Shown here piece by piece: positions 1-5,291 of a stretch of DNA of 5,318 nucleotides. The DNA comes from an uncultured Clostridia bacterium (GTDB taxonomy: Bacteria > Bacillota > Clostridia > Oscillospirales > Ruminococcaceae): positions 1-5,318 of the forward strand of contig CANRDG010000135.1 in NCBI GenBank assembly GCA_947629275.1, read 5' to 3'. The first letter of the stretch is position 1, and each line of letters opens with the position of its first letter. A program made the position numbers and the translations under genes. The notes below the pieces were generated by a model, which did no database searches, was not told the DNA's origin, and saw nothing but the letters and a program-made list of their open reading frames with translations.

Positions 1-153
1 ACAAACACCGGCAGCACGCTGAAGCCGATAGACGAGATAGCACGCGAGGTAATTCGCGGCGACTGGGGCAACGGCGACGAGCGGAAACAAAGGCTCACTA
101 AGGCGGGGTATGATTATGGCAAAGTGCAGAAACGAGTGGACGAGCTGTTATAA
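1..153 (+). CDS. 3' end of cell-wall hydrolase/endolysin with a CW_7 wall-binding repeat (partial)
   Basis: Frame 1 is open from the left edge to TAA at 151-153, giving 50 residues. After a short polar linker (TNTGSTLKP), residues 10-50 match the CW_7 (Cpl-7 lysozyme C-terminal) repeat: IDEIAREVIRGDWGNG, then ERKQRL, AGYDY and a final VQKRVDELL. In this family the repeat binds peptidoglycan muropeptide and anchors a catalytic domain (GH25 muramidase, amidase or peptidase) to the wall. The catalytic part lies outside the window, so the enzyme class cannot be told. CW_7 repeats are typical of phage endolysins and of autolysins in Firmicutes, so this may be the edge of a prophage lysis module or a host autolysin. 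No holin or other phage gene is visible to decide. A strong terminator follows 8 bases after the stop. Confidence 0.85.
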   Translation, partial: TNTGSTLKPIDEIAREVIRGDWGNGDERKQRLTKAGYDYGKVQKRVDELL

Positions 154-161
154 GGCAACAT

Positions 162-197
162 AAAGGCGACGGGAGTCAATCCTCGTCGCCTTTTTTA
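162..197 (+). terminator. Rho-independent terminator of the CW_7 gene
   Basis: A perfect 10-bp stem pairs AAAGGCGACG (162-171) with CGTCGCCTTT (184-193). It may extend by GG/CC with a bulged T, around a short A/T-containing loop, and runs into a T tract at 191-196. It starts 8 bases after the upstream stop codon and separates that gene from the non-coding block that follows. Confidence 0.9.
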
Positions 198-212
198 TAT
201 GCATCTAAAAGT

Positions 213-266
213 GGTGTATTTTCTTACACGTTTTTTACACGTCAAACGTAAAATTCGGTGTATTTC
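213..266. repeat. Short direct repeats, possible operator-like cluster
   Basis: GGTGTATTT occurs at 213-221 and 257-265. TTACACGT occurs at 224-231 and 235-242, an 11-base period with a T run between. GTGTA (214-218) and TACAC (225-229) can also form a weak 5-bp hairpin. The cluster follows the terminator in an A/T-rich stretch and lies before a TATAAT-like hexamer at 279-284 that has no good -35 partner. The repeats are visible in the sequence; a regulatory role is a guess. Confidence 0.35.
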
Positions 267-387
267 AAAACAACAGGTTATAATGCTGCATTCTATAAAT
301 GTGCATTTAATTGATATAATTTCAATGTGGCATAAAAACAAACAACAGGCTGTAAAGCAGTGATTTTGTTCTCTCCTGCTCTGCCAC

Positions 388-415
388 ACTTTGACCGCCT
401 TATGGCGGTCAAAGT
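388..415. repeat. Perfect 12-bp hairpin (unit 1, first stem)
   Basis: ACTTTGACCGCC (388-399) pairs perfectly with GGCGGTCAAAGT (404-415) around the four-base loop TTAT. No T tract follows, so it is not a conventional terminator. The TTGACC/GGTCAA part of the stem recurs in the hairpin at 643-668. Confidence 0.85.
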
Positions 416-420
416 ACCCA

Positions 421-480
421 AAAAAGCCTTCGCCGCCAAAAACGGTCGGCGGCGCATACCTTCGGTATGACAGGCTTTTT
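421..480. repeat. Three-way-junction element B (possible bidirectional terminator-like fold)
   Basis: An outer 9-bp stem pairs AAAAAGCCT (421-429) with AGGCTTTTT (472-480). It encloses two hairpins: CGCCGCC (431-437) with GGCGGCG (448-454), and CATACC (455-460) with GGTATG (464-469). Junction linkers are 1 base (T430), 0 bases and 2 bases (AC, 470-471). The outer stem places T runs on the 3' side of either strand, so it could end transcripts in both directions. This is a fold by eye; no energy was computed. Confidence 0.7.
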
Positions 481-508
481 CCCATTCTATTTTCATTTTG
501 AGAGTGCA

Positions 509-595
509 CAAGAATTACTTCGCCGACTTTATTGGGTCGGCGATTTTGCTTTCTGAAAGTCAAAAGCCTTTCAGAAAACAAAACCGTAATTCTTG
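509..595. repeat. Three-way-junction element C
   Basis: An outer perfect 10-bp stem pairs CAAGAATTAC (509-518) with GTAATTCTTG (586-595). The first inner hairpin is TCGCCGAC (520-527) with GTCGGCGA (536-543). The second is TTTTG (544-548) with CAAAA (579-583), then one C-A mismatch, then TTTCTGAAAG (550-559) with CTTTCAGAAA (568-577). Linkers are 1 base (T519), 0 bases and 2 bases (CC, 584-585), the same as in the element at 421-480. Both elements also share CTTCGCCG at the start of the first inner hairpin and GGTCGGCG at its far side. Confidence 0.7.
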
Positions 596-627
596 CCGCG
601 TTTACCAAATAGGCGTGTTTTTTCTGT

Positions 628-715
628 ACTATTCACTACACATTGACCTCCTGCAAGCAGTCGGTCAAGTGCCGAAGAACCCTCTGCGAGGCTTCTTCCC
701 ATTCACTATTCACTA
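628..715. repeat. 11-bp direct repeats bracketing unit 2
   Basis: ACTATTCACTA is present at 628-638 and again at 705-715; a partial extra copy, ATTCACTA (701-708), makes ATTCACTATTCACTA on the right side. They flank the hairpin pair at 643-698. This could be a duplicated target or simply part of the repeat unit. Confidence 0.5.
643..698. repeat. Hairpin pair forming the shorter unit 2
   Basis: The first hairpin pairs TTGACC (643-648) with GGTCAA (663-668), with an inner CTG/CAG stem across a TC/TC internal loop. The second pairs GAAGAA (674-679) with TTCTTC (693-698) and, past a C-C mismatch, CCTC (681-684) with GAGG (688-691) around the loop TGC. Order and flanks match unit 1 at 388-480, but the inner branches of the junction are replaced by one short stem. 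Confidence 0.65.
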
Positions 716-749
716 ATTTTTATCAATAGCTTTTGAATTTAACGGGCTA

Positions 750-775
750 AGAGACCCATCACGGGTCTTTTTTAT
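750..775 (+). terminator. Rho-independent terminator ending the structured block
   Basis: AGACCC (752-757) pairs with GGGTCT (763-768) around ATCAC, with possible extra A-T and G-T pairs at the base. The T run at 768-773 continues into TATTTTA. No open reading frame with a ribosome site lies just upstream, so the terminated transcript would be non-coding RNA from the 198-749 region or a remnant. Read on the minus strand the stem is not followed by a T tract. Confidence 0.75.
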
Positions 776-981
776 TTTAATTTGACTGTTTCAAACACCT
801 GCCGCCTCAACTATAATCAATATCATTTTTGTTACTGACAGAACATTCTTCCAGCAGCATTGAGGGTGATACATGGTTTTGTGGGAGAGAAGATGAGAGT
901 GCGGCGGTGAGCTGTTGCTGGGGGTGTGTTTCTTACCTCTAGCCTCTAGCAGCATAAATCCTTAACATTTTCTTAATTATG
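776..981. other. Intergenic stretch with no credible gene
   Basis: I see no gene here. The stretch has a purine-rich part (about 863-925), a perfect tandem 7-mer CCTCTAG at 936-942 and 943-949, and a long-range pairing of CCAGCAGC (851-858) with GTTGCTGG (914-921) that includes one G-T pair. TTGACT (782-787) and TATAAT (812-817) are both present but 24 bases apart, too far for one normal promoter. A/T-rich sequence at 961-980 lies directly upstream of the promoter at 982 and could act as an UP-like element. Confidence 0.5.
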
Positions 982-1010
982 TTGACCGCATAAAACAAAT
1001 ATTGTATAAT
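982..1010 (+). promoter_or_regulatory. Sigma-A-type promoter of the FtsX-like operon
   Basis: The -35 box TTGACC (982-987) and a perfect -10 box TATAAT (1005-1010) are separated by exactly 17 bases. Transcription would start near 1016-1018, leaving a leader of about 42 bases before the ATG at 1059. No operator or riboswitch-like fold is evident in that leader. Confidence 0.88.
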
Positions 1011-1040
1011 GAAATAAAGAAGTATTTTCGCGATATTTGC

Positions 1041-1049
1041 AAAGGGAGG
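1041..1049 (+). promoter_or_regulatory. Ribosome binding site that fixes the start of the first permease gene
   Basis: AAAGGGAGG at 1041-1049 lies 9 bases before ATG 1059-1061. It supports that start over an in-frame TTG at 1002, which falls at the -10 promoter box, before the predicted transcript begins, and has no such site. Confidence 0.85.
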
Positions 1050-1058
1050 CGGCTAAAA

Positions 1059-2141
1059 ATGCTCAGAGAGATCGCTAAAAACCTGCGCTGCCTTGTAACA
1101 GACAACAAGCTTATATTTGGTCTTATCTCCGTAAGCCTTATCATTTCGGTGATGACGCTTTTGTATGTTACTGTAGAGGTGCAGTATAACTCGGCAGGTG
1201 AAATTTCTGCTGAAAGCAACTTTTCTTTTGTCGGCATATTTCCGCAGGACGACGATATAGACACGTTGAGTAAGCAGTTAGATGATTTCTGCAAAGATCA
1301 CGATGCAGTAAAATATCATTATGTTTCCTATAACTGCGACGGCGAACGTTTTGCCTATAATTTGGCTGCATTTTTTAAAGATGAAGATCTGCAAAAATAC
1401 ATAGATAGTCAGCAGTATATTACCAAAAAGGTCACTGTAGATGAACTTATATCAGGCAATGCGGTCTTGATGAAAGACATGACCGTAGACTTGGGCAGTG
1501 ACCCTTCTTTGAACTCTGTGCCGCTGAATATAGCCGCCACATACAGTGATTCATCGCTGCCTTATTCAGACGGAGTCATACCCTTGCAGACAGCTTTGCA
1601 AACGGGCGCAGAGCCGGCAGCATATATCGTCAGCCTTGAGAGCGATACAAGCGGTGAGATACTAAGAAAATACCGCGACGACCTTGTCGATATCTTCGGC
1701 AGTGAAAGAGTTATTACAGAAGCCGACAGCGCCGTGCTGGCAGATTCATCCGAAGGATTTAACGGCGAAAATATTACGCTTATTATTATGGCTGCTGCGG
1801 CTTTTGTAAACATAGTTTTTCTGTTTATGTATACCATAAAGAAAAGGATACGAAACATACTTGTATACAAGCTCTGCGGCGCGACAAGCAGTCAGATATC
1901 ATACATTATCTATCTTGAAATGCTTGCTGTTATTGCGGCGCATATTATCGTTGCTTTTCTTGTATTTCGTCTGGGACTTTTCAACATAATAAAAAGATAC
2001 GATACGGCTTTTGCATACGGGCTGTCGCCCAAGCATTACCTTTTTACAGCTTTGGCTGCAATACTTATTGAAACTATCTTTGTGTACCCCACTATACTGA
2101 AGTATGCACAGACAGATGCCATGAAGCTGAAAAGAATGTAA
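1059..2141 (+). CDS. FtsX/MacB-like membrane protein, first of an orphan pair
   Basis: The 360-residue product has FtsX-like ABC permease topology: one TM near residues 18-40, an extracytoplasmic domain of about 41-237, and three TMs near 238-260, 280-308 and 327-347. The loop after TM2, KKRIRNILVYKLCGATSSQ (261-279), matches the usual FtsX coupling segment (a basic stretch, then a K-x-x-GAT-like turn). In this family that segment contacts the ATPase. The short cytoplasmic tail ends DAMKLKRM, resembling the family's typical 'P-x-x-x-L-R' ending. I recognise no fold in the outer domain and no signal peptidase or lipobox site. It is co-transcribed with the next gene (12-base gap), and the two probably form a heterodimer. 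No ATPase gene is next to them. The family includes antimicrobial peptide exporters, lipoprotein movers and cell-division regulators, so the substrate cannot be named. Confidence 0.8.
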   Translation: MLREIAKNLRCLVTDNKLIFGLISVSLIISVMTLLYVTVEVQYNSAGEISAESNFSFVGIFPQDDDIDTLSKQLDDFCKDHDAVKYHYVSYNCDGERFAYNLAAFFKDEDLQKYIDSQQYITKKVTVDELISGNAVLMKDMTVDLGSDPSLNSVPLNIAATYSDSSLPYSDGVIPLQTALQTGAEPAAYIVSLESDTSGEILRKYRDDLVDIFGSERVITEADSAVLADSSEGFNGENITLIIMAAAAFVNIVFLFMYTIKKRIRNILVYKLCGATSSQISYIIYLEMLAVIAAHIIVAFLVFRLGLFNIIKRYDTAFAYGLSPKHYLFTALAAILIETIFVYPTILKYAQTDAMKLKRM

Positions 2142-2153
2142 GGGGGCAGGGAA

Positions 2154-3614
2154 ATGTATCGAAAATATGTATTTTATCAGCTAGGCAAAAGACCGTTTAT
2201 AACCCTGCTGGCAATATTGCAGTTTGCGCTATCTATATTTCTGATAGGCAACATTGTGAACAGGCTTTCGGGGTATTTTATAACGATAAGGCTGTTTGAA
2301 GGCGTAAACTCTGAGAATTCTTATTTTCTCAGCACTGTAACGGGCTATGAATATGACGGTATAAACAAAATAGACAGCGAAAGAGATGCTTTCAGCGAAG
2401 AACTTCATCGGCAGCTTGACAGCGGAGAAATGACGCAGGAAGAATTTTATGCAGAGCTCAGAAATTCTTGGGTTTCGTCAATAGAACAAAAACAAGCATT
2501 TTACAGGTCTTTGCCGAACATAGGAGACAGCCCCTGCGTAGAGACTGACATTTCAATGTTTGCTTCAAACCTTTATTCGTATGATGAGAGTATAAAAAGC
2601 GGTGTTCATTTAGGTAATGTTATGTTTCTGACAGATGACTGCACCGATGCGCTGAACTATCAGATGACCGACGGCAAGTGGCTTGGCAAAGGAGACGGAG
2701 AGTATATAGAGCTTGTTGCTCCGGAAGATAAGGGCTATCATATAGGAGATACATTGCAGCTTGCCTATAATGTTTTCACAGCCGAAGAAGGCGATGTTAT
2801 GAAACCCGGCTGTTACGGAAAGATAGTCGGTCTTATAAAGCCCGATCAGTTTTTGTTTTTGAATAGAAGTGCAGGTGACGGATATGAAAATGGCGAAAGG
2901 CTGTATCTTAATGATTTTCTGACAGGTCAATACCCTGATTCATTTTTGGCGGTGTATAATGAAAACAACAGAAAGCTGCTGGACAGTGAACTTTTAATGA
3001 ATAATTACTTTTTGGATCCTCACATAGTTACGCTGAAAAGCGATCTTACGCAGCAGGAGAAAACCGAATTTTTTGACAGCGCCGCCGACATGGGCTATTA
3101 TGCGGTCAGCATGACAAATGCTTATAACAACACCTACAAAAGCGAGATGAAAGACCTGCAAAACGATATAATTTTTATCTCAGCCGCCTGCCTTATCGCG
3201 CTGATAGGACTTTTGGGCGTGGGAGCGCTGTTTGCCTCGGGTGATATGAAAACATTCGGCATATACTACATAAACGGGCTTACATGGAAACAATGCTTGT
3301 CTGTAAATGCGGTTTCTATGGCGGTAATGATGTCGTGTTCCGCTGTGCTATCGGTAGTTATAAAACTGGCGACGGCATATAAAGGCTATCACGATATGTT
3401 TAATTTTTATCAATCACAGTATCAGCGCATAGGCGGCGAATTAAAACAGCAGCTTATGGCGCGGGTGAAATTTTCCGATTTCTTTTACTACACGCCTACA
3501 GAGGTCATAACCATAATAGTTATGCTGATACTGGCATTTGCTGTATCTATGATAATTCCGTATGTGACGTTTAAACTCCGTTCGCCGGTAGATGTTATGA
3601 GAAGTGAAAACTGA
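2154..3614 (+). CDS. FtsX/MacB-like membrane protein, second of an orphan pair
   Basis: The 486-residue product repeats its neighbour's plan with a larger outer domain: TM1 about 15-36, extracytoplasmic region about 37-338, then TMs about 339-361, 382-404 and 451-473. The segment after TM2, GDMKTFGIYYINGLTWKQC (363-381), fits the FtsX coupling loop ('R-E-I-G-I-x-x-x-x-G-x-x' in relatives), and the tail KLRSPVDVMRSEN ends like many FtsX permeases. The outer domain is acidic and rich in Tyr and Asn, with no motif I recognise. The 45-residue loop between the last two TMs (405-450) is long for the family. ATG 2154 follows AGGGGG at 2141-2146, which overlaps the last base of the upstream stop codon. 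The stop is followed at once by a terminator, so the operon ends here. Its function is inferred only from topology. Confidence 0.8.
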   Translation: MYRKYVFYQLGKRPFITLLAILQFALSIFLIGNIVNRLSGYFITIRLFEGVNSENSYFLSTVTGYEYDGINKIDSERDAFSEELHRQLDSGEMTQEEFYAELRNSWVSSIEQKQAFYRSLPNIGDSPCVETDISMFASNLYSYDESIKSGVHLGNVMFLTDDCTDALNYQMTDGKWLGKGDGEYIELVAPEDKGYHIGDTLQLAYNVFTAEEGDVMKPGCYGKIVGLIKPDQFLFLNRSAGDGYENGERLYLNDFLTGQYPDSFLAVYNENNRKLLDSELLMNNYFLDPHIVTLKSDLTQQEKTEFFDSAADMGYYAVSMTNAYNNTYKSEMKDLQNDIIFISAACLIALIGLLGVGALFASGDMKTFGIYYINGLTWKQCLSVNAVSMAVMMSCSAVLSVVIKLATAYKGYHDMFNFYQSQYQRIGGELKQQLMARVKFSDFFYYTPTEVITIIVMLILAFAVSMIIPYVTFKLRSPVDVMRSEN

Positions 3615-3618
3615 ACAA

Positions 3619-3659
3619 AAAGGCAGGACAGCTTAATTGCCGTTCTGCCTTTGGTTTTT
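3619..3659. terminator. Bidirectional terminator between convergent operons
   Basis: AAAGGCAGGAC (3619-3629) pairs with GTTCTGCCTTT (3642-3652), with one G-T pair and an extra GC/GC step inside the loop. On the plus strand it is followed by TTTTT (3655-3659). On the minus strand its arm reads into TTTTTG. It starts 5 bases after the permease stop and lies about 60 bases past the cdsA stop, so it can serve both operons. Confidence 0.85.
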
Positions 3660-3708
3660 ATGTAAAACTTTTCCTTTCTTGACAAGAACTCAAACTTTGT
3701 GTAAAGTA

Positions 3709-3737
3709 TTATCAGAACAGCCAACCCGTTCTGATAA
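3709..3737 (-). repeat. Perfect 10-bp inverted repeat spanning the cdsA stop codon
   Basis: TTATCAGAAC (3709-3718) and GTTCTGATAA (3728-3737) form a perfect 10-bp stem around a 9-base loop. The fold covers the last codons and the stop of cdsA (3712-3714). No T tract follows on the minus strand, so it is not a standard terminator; it may protect the mRNA 3' end. Confidence 0.6.
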
Positions 3738-4530
3738 GAAAATACATAAACGGCGCGACAAACAGCACGCTGTCAAATCTGTCCATTACTCCGCCGTGAC
3801 CCGGCATCAGGTTGCCGTAATCTTTTATGCCGCACTGGCGTTTTATAAGCGAGGCTGTAAGGTCGCCTGCAAGCCCTACTACCGATGTTACCACGCCTGC
3901 AAGGAATATCATTATGTAGTTAAAGCCTACCGCGCCGTCTTTCATCAGCTTGTCGTATACAAGGCAGAATATTAGCGCGATAACGGCATTTGCAGCCGCG
4001 CCGCCAACAACGCCCTCGACTGTCTTTTTCGGGCTGATAGAAGGGCAAAGTTTGTGCTGCCCCAGAAACGAGCCTGCAAAATATGCTCCGCTGTCAGCAA
4101 ACCAAGCGCACGCAAGCGTAAGCACCACAAGGAATATGCCGTACTTCATCTCGTTTATACGCACCAGCGAACCCAGCGCCGCAGGAACGAGCATACAGCT
4201 TGCCGCCATGAATGCTACATGGTAAAAATTCATCTTCTCATGCGCCATAAAGAAGCATATAGCTATAGCCAGCGCGAAAATTCCTTTAAGCGCATAGTGC
4301 ATCATTGCCGGGGCTTTTGCAAAGTCGCAGAAAAAGTACAAAAATGCATAACCCACAGATATTGCTGTCGGGGCAGGGAACTGCCTGCAATTTGCGGCTC
4401 GCAGAAGCTCAAAAACACCCACAGCGGCAATAAGCCCCACCGCCAATGGGAACACAAACGTTTTGTGCAGCGCAAGCACTATGATCGCTAACACCGTTGC
4501 CACAGCCGCAGAAATTATTCTCGTTTTCAT
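3712..4530 (-). CDS. cdsA: Phosphatidate cytidylyltransferase (CDP-diacylglycerol synthase)
   Basis: This integral membrane enzyme joins CTP and phosphatidic acid to give CDP-diacylglycerol and pyrophosphate, the branch point for phospholipid synthesis. The 272-residue product is very hydrophobic with many TM helices and carries the full family signature at residues 227-254: S-L-I-K-R, four residues, K-D (236-237), then PGHGG-MDRFDS with H245, D250 and D253. Upstream are the conserved FADSGAYFAG (D146) and SPKKT-EG (166-172) motifs and a GDL acidic site (D223). I chose the ATG at 4528-4530 because MKTRIIS is the family's usual N terminus and AAAGGA lies 9 bases upstream. An ATG at 4560, overlapping the uppS stop as ATGA, would add ten residues (MTALLKGRGI) but has only a weak GGCGG ahead. 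The usual downstream partners dxr and rseP are absent; the operon ends here. Confidence 0.96.
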   Translation of the reverse strand: MKTRIISAAVATVLAIIVLALHKTFVFPLAVGLIAAVGVFELLRAANCRQFPAPTAISVGYAFLYFFCDFAKAPAMMHYALKGIFALAIAICFFMAHEKMNFYHVAFMAASCMLVPAALGSLVRINEMKYGIFLVVLTLACAWFADSGAYFAGSFLGQHKLCPSISPKKTVEGVVGGAAANAVIALIFCLVYDKLMKDGAVGFNYIMIFLAGVVTSVVGLAGDLTASLIKRQCGIKDYGNLMPGHGGVMDRFDSVLFVAPFMYFLIRTGWLF

Positions 4531-4539
4531 TATCCCACG

Positions 4540-4546
4540 TCCTTTT
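4540..4546 (-). promoter_or_regulatory. Ribosome binding site for the internal cdsA start
   Basis: Read on the minus strand this is AAAAGGA, nine bases before the ATG at 4528-4530. It supports the shorter cdsA start over the ATG at 4560. It lies just past the end of uppS, so ribosomes ending uppS could reload here. Confidence 0.65.
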
Positions 4547-4556
4547 AATAAAGCGG

Positions 4557-5273
4557 TCATTTAACGCCGCCAAATCTTCTTGCTCTGTTTGAAAATTCTA
4601 TTATAGCCTCGTCAAAATCGGCATCTGTAAAATCGGGCCAAAGAATGTCGGTAAAATAATATTCGGCATAAGCAGCCTGCCATATCATAAAGTTTGAAAG
4701 CCGCATTTCTCCGCTGGGTCTGATAACATAATCGAGCGGCGGAATATCGGGCGCATCTAGGTTTTGCTCAATTAGCTGCGGCGTTATTTCGTCGGTGCTT
4801 GTGCCGCTCTCGCATATCTTTTTAACGGCGCGGCAAATTTCGTCCTGACCGCCGTAATTTATCGCGAGTATCATTGTAGTACCCGTGAAATGCTCGGAAC
4901 TTTTTTCGGTATTGAGCATTTTAGCTTGCAGCGTTGGTGAAAGCGCGCTTCTGTCGCCTATGAAACGCACCCTTATCTCCTCGTCGATAAAGTCTTTTAC
5001 CTCGTCAAGGTTCTTTTCAAACAGATCCATAATGGCGTCGACTTCATCTTTGGGGCGTTTCCAGTTTTCAGTAGAAAACGCATAGAAGGTGATGTATTTT
5101 ATTCCCAGCGTCTTTGCGCGGCGTGTAATGCTCCGAAATACTTTTACGCCCTCTTTGTGACCTAGCTTTCGCGGCAGACCGCGTTTTTTAGCCCACCTGC
5201 CATTGCCGTCCATTATAACGCCTACATGAACAGGCACCTGTGAAAGCTCTGGGATCGGATCAGACTTAGCCAT
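4557..5273 (-). CDS. uppS: Isoprenyl transferase / undecaprenyl diphosphate synthase
   Basis: This cytosolic cis-prenyltransferase adds isopentenyl diphosphate units to farnesyl diphosphate to give C55 undecaprenyl diphosphate, the lipid carrier for peptidoglycan and other wall polymers. The 238-residue length is normal. All family motifs are in order: HVGVIMDGNGRWA (16-28, with the Mg/diphosphate Asp at D22), H39, FSTENW (66-71), NYGG (139-142), and IRPSGEMRLSNF (184-195, with R185, R191 and S193). AYAEYYF (201-207, metal-binding E204) and RARRFGG (230-236) follow. The usual 'R-T-S/G-G-E' is R-P-S-G-E here, a mild variant at a non-catalytic position. GGAG (5281-5284, minus strand) lies 7 bases before the ATG. 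The gene follows probable frr by 18 bases, and its TGA overlaps an alternative cdsA ATG, as expected of a tight operon. Confidence 0.97.
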   Translation of the reverse strand: MAKSDPIPELSQVPVHVGVIMDGNGRWAKKRGLPRKLGHKEGVKVFRSITRRAKTLGIKYITFYAFSTENWKRPKDEVDAIMDLFEKNLDEVKDFIDEEIRVRFIGDRSALSPTLQAKMLNTEKSSEHFTGTTMILAINYGGQDEICRAVKKICESGTSTDEITPQLIEQNLDAPDIPPLDYVIRPSGEMRLSNFMIWQAAYAEYYFTDILWPDFTDADFDEAIIEFSNRARRFGGVK

Positions 5274-5291
5274 AATATCACTCCGTAAATT

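Larger units (their letters stand above)
388..704. repeat. Composite structured intergenic repeat block (two paralogous units plus a third element)
   Basis: This non-coding block has two related units. Unit 1 (about 388-487) is a TTGACC/GGTCAA hairpin followed by an A-rich arm and a stem ending in AGGCTTTTTCCCATTC (472-487). Unit 2 (about 642-704) has the same order: a TTGACC/GGTCAA hairpin, a GTNCC-NAAGAA-like arm, and a stem ending in AGGCTTCTTCCCATTC (689-704). The two 16-base ends differ at one position. A three-way-junction element (509-595) sits between them. Small open frames cross the block on both strands, but they overlap the palindromes, lack a good ribosome site and resemble no family I recognise. 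The style resembles dispersed palindromic repeats of Clostridia, which I recall but cannot verify here. It could instead be a structured RNA, since a terminator follows at 750-775. Confidence 0.7.

Noticed and set aside
195..608. Minus-strand open frame of 137 codons and an overlapping 72-codon frame at 293-511
   Set aside because: They run through the perfect hairpins and both junction elements, show low-complexity Cys/Arg-rich translations with no family I recognise, and have no convincing ribosome site. They are best explained as by-products of a palindromic repeat.
388..704. CRISPR array or tRNA-like cloverleaf
   Set aside because: The repeats are only two unequal units with no regular repeat-spacer pattern. 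The junctions have no anticodon arm, T-arm sequence or CCA end.
498..716. Plus-strand open frame of 72 codons
   Set aside because: It spans the second junction and both hairpins of unit 2. The translation is not recognisable, and the repeats explain the sequence better.
782..817. TTGACT and TATAAT as a promoter
   Set aside because: The spacer is 24 bases, outside the range sigma-A-type polymerases use. The alternative -35 at 789-794 (TTTCAA) is weak.
873..942. Three mini-frames linked by start-stop overlaps (ATG 873, ATG 893, GTG 907), the first behind GAGGG
   Set aside because: They are 7, 5 and 11 codons long, lie upstream of the mapped-by-eye promoter of the permease operon, and only the first has a ribosome-like site. 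Chance is likely in a purine-rich stretch.
977..1294. Minus-strand open frame across the permease promoter
   Set aside because: It is antisense to the promoter and the start of the permease gene, and its translation shows no recognisable family.
3637..4491. Plus-strand open frames opposite cdsA (3637-3975, 3950-4225, 4054-4491)
   Set aside because: They are antisense shadows of cdsA, whose protein carries a full family signature.
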